NCBI GenBank assembly: GCA_002453275.1
Contig: DKGN01000166.1
Location: 2,788 to 8,959 of the forward strand
Direction of reading: 5' to 3'
DNA length: 6,172 nucleotides
DNA from: Caryophanales bacterium UBA6769
GTDB lineage: Bacteria > Bacillota > Bacilli > Bacillales > UBA6769
In this document: piece after piece, positions 3,945 through 6,172 of the stretch
How the letters are laid out: each line of letters starts with the position of its first letter
Numbering within the stretch: position 1 is the first letter of the stretch
Notes under the pieces: model-generated
What the model was told of the DNA's origin: nothing
Seen by the model: only the letters and a program-made list of their open reading frames with translations
Database searches by the model: none
Program-made: the position numbers and the translations under genes

Positions 3945-5345
3945 TTACAAGTAGCGGCGAAATACTTTTTTCCCATCACATGAATAAGTGAGCTTCTTAT
4001 CATCTACGGCCGTTTCTAAATGAACCGTTCTTCCCCATAGCTGATAAATATATGGCAAAACATTTTCAAGGTAAGGCAAGTCAAGCTCAGTGCCTTCATA
4101 ATGATGAGTCAAATACAATTCTCCGTTACGTAAGTAATCTCCATTAGTAACTGTAATATAAGGGAAACCACCATTTACTCGCATTGAAACAAGATTATCC
4201 CTCACGTGTTCAAAGTCTTTTTCGGTAATGCGATAATCTCTCCCCTGCTTCTCAAATAAATACAAATCCTCATCGTCCACTAGTTCCTTCGTTAAATAAT
4301 TACGAATAAAAGATTGATCGAAGTCCATTTCGCGTACCTCGAAGATTTTCTCCCTGCCTGAATTCACTTCAATCCCAAGCTTTTGCATTTCATCTGTTGG
4401 ATTGTTATACCGCTTTTCAATATCCTCAAAAATTTTCAATCCTAAATAATACGGATTAATCGATGTGCGCGATGGTTGCACAACATTAGCATTCAAAGCC
4501 GAGTATTCAATCGCTTCCTCAGATGACAAATGCATCTCACGCAAAATTCTTTGATGCCAATATGTTGCCCAGCCTTCGTTCATAATTTTCGTTTCAAGCT
4601 GGGGCCAAAAATAAAGCATTTCTTCACGCATCATTGTGAGTACGTCACGCTGCCAATCCGTAAGCTCACGACTAAATTCTTGAATGAATAATAGAACGTC
4701 CTTTTCTGGAGAAGGTGGAAATGACTTTCGTTTCGATACATATTCCTCTTCCCTTTGCTTCTTATCCAAATCCCATAAGTCATCATAAGGAGTGCTAGTC
4801 ACCTTAGTTTCTTCTTGCTCTTCAAATGGTTTATATTGGAGCTGCGGTCTTACGATGGATGGATCAATATGTTCCTGAATGGACAAGATCGCATCAAGAA
4901 AGGTTTCGACTTCTTTTTTTCCATGGACCATTTCATAATGTTCAATTCGCTCGGCCGTTGCTGTCATACTTTCCACCATATCTCGCCGTGTATTTGAAAA
5001 ACGTGCATTGTTTTTAAAAAAATCACAATGAGCTAACACATGGGCAACAATTAGTTTATTTTGAACTAAACTATTTGTATCAAGCAAAAATGCATAGCAC
5101 GGATCAGAATTAATAACAAGCTCATAAATCTTACTTAAACCTAAGTCATAATGAAGCTTCATTTTATGAAATTGCTTGCCAAAACTCCAATGTGAAAAAC
5201 GAGTGGGCATTCCGTATGCCCCAAACGTATAAAGTATGTCCGCAGGGCAAATCTCATACCGCATCGGATAAAAGTCAAGACCAAAACCGATGGCTATTTC
5301 ATTAATCTCTCCGATTGCACGATTTAAAGCGTTTAAATCGCTCAT
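3945..5345 (-). CDS. spoVR: Stage V sporulation protein SpoVR
   Basis: A 466-residue soluble protein, essentially the full length of the B. subtilis protein, which is involved in making the spore cortex; the biochemical activity of the family (including E. coli YcgB) is not established. Conserved features visible: an N-terminal FGLDFYPMRYEICPADI (21-37), GMPTRFSHWSFGKQF (45-59), AHVLAHCDFFKNN (101-113), and MNEGWATYWHQ (255-265), whose E257 and H264, with the histidines near 102-106, look like a metal site. A charged, low-conservation linker lies around 172-212. The SpoVR-typical C-terminal part follows, with NPYYLGLKIFEDIE (297-310). The ATG at 5345 has AAAGGGGA 7 bases upstream. The gene stands alone: the PrkA-type kinase and YhbH-type genes that accompany it in many bacteria are not beside it. 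A sigma-E-like promoter lies upstream, matching mother-cell expression. Confidence 0.96.
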   Translation of the reverse strand: MSDLNALNRAIGEINEIAIGFGLDFYPMRYEICPADILYTFGAYGMPTRFSHWSFGKQFHKMKLHYDLGLSKIYELVINSDPCYAFLLDTNSLVQNKLIVAHVLAHCDFFKNNARFSNTRRDMVESMTATAERIEHYEMVHGKKEVETFLDAILSIQEHIDPSIVRPQLQYKPFEEQEETKVTSTPYDDLWDLDKKQREEEYVSKRKSFPPSPEKDVLLFIQEFSRELTDWQRDVLTMMREEMLYFWPQLETKIMNEGWATYWHQRILREMHLSSEEAIEYSALNANVVQPSRTSINPYYLGLKIFEDIEKRYNNPTDEMQKLGIEVNSGREKIFEVREMDFDQSFIRNYLTKELVDDEDLYLFEKQGRDYRITEKDFEHVRDNLVSMRVNGGFPYITVTNGDYLRNGELYLTHHYEGTELDLPYLENVLPYIYQLWGRTVHLETAVDDKKLTYSCDGKKVFRRYL

Positions 5346-5374
5346 GACGTCGTCCCCTTTTAACTATTTTTCAA

Positions 5375-5389
5375 GAAGTCGATTACTTC
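5375..5389. repeat. Short inverted repeat in the spoVR leader
   Basis: GAAGT (5375-5379) and ACTTC (5385-5389) form a 5-bp dyad around CGATT. It lies at the predicted spoVR transcript start, directly next to the candidate -10, where an operator could sit. It is short enough to be chance. Confidence 0.25.
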
Positions 5390-5417
5390 ATATTATGATC
5401 GTAGGGCTGTTTCATGA
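5390..5417 (-). promoter_or_regulatory. Candidate sigma-E promoter of spoVR
   Basis: On the minus strand TCATGAA (5417-5411) is followed after 13 bases by CATAATAT (5397-5390). The sigma-E pattern is roughly KMATATT, 13-15 bases, CATACAAT; the -10 matches at 6 of 8 and the -35 at about 4 of 7. The B. subtilis spoVR gene belongs to the sigma-E regulon, so this type of promoter is expected. Start would be near 5383, about 38 bases before the ATG. Confidence 0.4.
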
Positions 5418-5444
5418 ACGATTTGAAAACTTCTTTTATATAAT

Positions 5445-5457
5445 AGGTGAATCACCT
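5445..5457. repeat. 13-base palindrome downstream of glpK
   Basis: AGGTGAATCACCT is a perfect dyad (6 bp arms, single central base), 21 bases after the glpK stop codon. No T run follows on the minus strand (ATTATATAAAAG), so it is not a convincing terminator. It may be an mRNA-end hairpin or a protein binding site upstream of spoVR. Confidence 0.4.
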
Positions 5458-5477
5458 TTATGATAATGTGCACTAAT

Positions 5478-6172
5478 TTATTTAAATGCCATCGTAGCGT
5501 GGATTGCTTTTGACCATCCTTCATACAGTTGATCGCGTTCTTCATCCGACATACTTGGAGAAAATGTGCGCTCAATAGCAAACTGTTTTTTAAGCTCCTC
5601 TTTATCCTTCCAAAAGCCCACGGCAAGTCCAGCGAGCATGGCTGCACCGAAAGCCGTTGATTCTTTTATTTTTGAACGTTCAACACGAACATTAAGCATG
5701 TCACTTTGAAATTGCATTAAGAAATTATTTTCAACGGCTCCTCCATCGACACGAAGTGTTTTTAACGTCATACTTGAATCTGCTAACATGGCGTCAAGCA
5801 CGTCTTTCGTTTGATAGGCAAGCGACTCCAACGTGGCACGAATAAAATGTTCTTTCTCTGTTCCTCTCGTCAATCCAAAAATAGCCCCTCTCGCCTCGCT
5901 ATCCCAATAAGGGGTCCCAAGTCCGACAAAGGCTGGTACGACGTAGACACCCTTTGTTGATTCTACTCGTGTCGCATATGCCTCACTCTCTTCGGCGCGA
6001 TTCAACATTCTTAATCCATCACGTAACCATTGGATCGCTGAGCCTGCAACAAAAATACTTCCTTCAAGCGCATATTCCACTTCTCCATCAACACCCCAAG
6101 CGATTGTCGTGAGTAAACCGTGCTTACTTTCAACCGCTTCGGAGCCAGTGTTCATTAACATAAAACAACCGG
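5478..6172 (-). CDS. glpK: Glycerol kinase GlpK, C-terminal half (partial at right edge)
   Basis: Phosphorylates glycerol with ATP to glycerol 3-phosphate in the cytoplasm. The frame is open through the right edge, so about 231 of the usual ~500 residues are present and the internal ATG at 6161 is not the start. It is the FGGY C-terminal ATPase domain: GCFMLMNTGSEAV at the edge, YALEGSIFVAGSAIQWLRDG, then PAFVGLGTPYWDSEARGAIFG, the ATP-site LRVDGGAVENNFLMQFQ with its DGG, and the signature STAFGAAMLAGLAVGFW. The catalytic Asp, the glycerol site and the His phosphorylated by HPr in Firmicutes all lie beyond the edge. Nothing is broken in the visible part. spoVR follows 132 bases downstream on the same strand, so glpD is not directly after it, unlike the common glpFKD order. 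No clear terminator follows. Confidence 0.96.
   Translation of the reverse strand, partial: GCFMLMNTGSEAVESKHGLLTTIAWGVDGEVEYALEGSIFVAGSAIQWLRDGLRMLNRAEESEAYATRVESTKGVYVVPAFVGLGTPYWDSEARGAIFGLTRGTEKEHFIRATLESLAYQTKDVLDAMLADSSMTLKTLRVDGGAVENNFLMQFQSDMLNVRVERSKIKESTAFGAAMLAGLAVGFWKDKEELKKQFAIERTFSPSMSDEERDQLYEGWSKAIHATMAFK

Noticed and set aside
4815..5017. Two overlapping rightward open frames of about 60 codons
   Set aside because: Both are antisense to spoVR, lack ribosome binding sites and have no recognisable protein features.
5393..5647. Leftward open frame of 84 codons running past the glpK end
   Set aside because: It mostly overlaps glpK in another frame, on the same strand, with no initiation signal; glpK is unambiguous.
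1..6172. Mobile elements, CRISPR arrays, tRNA/rRNA genes, phage or defence genes
   Set aside because: Nothing with transposase, integrase, repeat-spacer, cloverleaf or defence-protein character was seen; gene density and composition look like ordinary chromosome.

Overview
The window looks like chromosomal DNA of an endospore-forming Bacillaceae (Firmicutes). The evidence is an alpha/beta-type small acid-soluble spore protein (SASP), a full-length SpoVR, low-GC coding sequence, strong AGGAGG-type ribosome binding sites with some TTG starts, and hairpin-plus-U-tract terminators after most genes. Neighbouring genes resemble the Bacillus subtilis yheE/sspB neighbourhood (recalled from memory, not searched). 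The exact genus cannot be told from this sequence.

Layout, left to right. Positions 1-755 (+): the C-terminal part of a YjiH-family membrane protein with a nucleoside-recognition/Gate-type domain, cut by the left edge, then a short YheE-like protein with a TTG start. A perfect 14-bp hairpin terminator follows. Positions 830-1012 (+): a 60-residue acidic protein of unknown function, whose terminator overlaps the end of the convergent gene. Positions 1035-1578 (-): a SASP gene with a near-perfect ribosome binding site, followed by an 86-residue cysteine-rich zinc-ribbon-like protein. Positions 1728-3107 (-): a TrkH/KtrB-family potassium channel subunit standing alone, with its own terminator. 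Positions 3256-3881 (+): a PaaI-type hotdog thioesterase and a 47-residue Gln/Lys-rich protein that is easy to miss. A terminator separates these from spoVR (3945-5345, -). The right edge cuts glpK (glycerol kinase, -), of which only the C-terminal half is present.

How it fits together: this is mostly ordinary core-genome content, with housekeeping transport and metabolism (K+ uptake, glycerol kinase, thioesterase) interleaved with sporulation genes (SASP, SpoVR, possibly the 60-residue protein). I found no mobile element, CRISPR array, RNA gene or obvious new multi-gene system. The most interesting signal is regulatory. In two places a terminator hairpin sits almost directly upstream of the next gene's ribosome binding site, and a candidate promoter is nested in or overlaps the hairpin. 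A transcript starting there would lack the 5' arm, so the terminator would stop upstream transcripts while sparing the gene's own. Candidate sigma-G-like (60-residue protein, SASP) and sigma-E-like (spoVR) promoters are given; all promoter calls were made by eye and are tentative.
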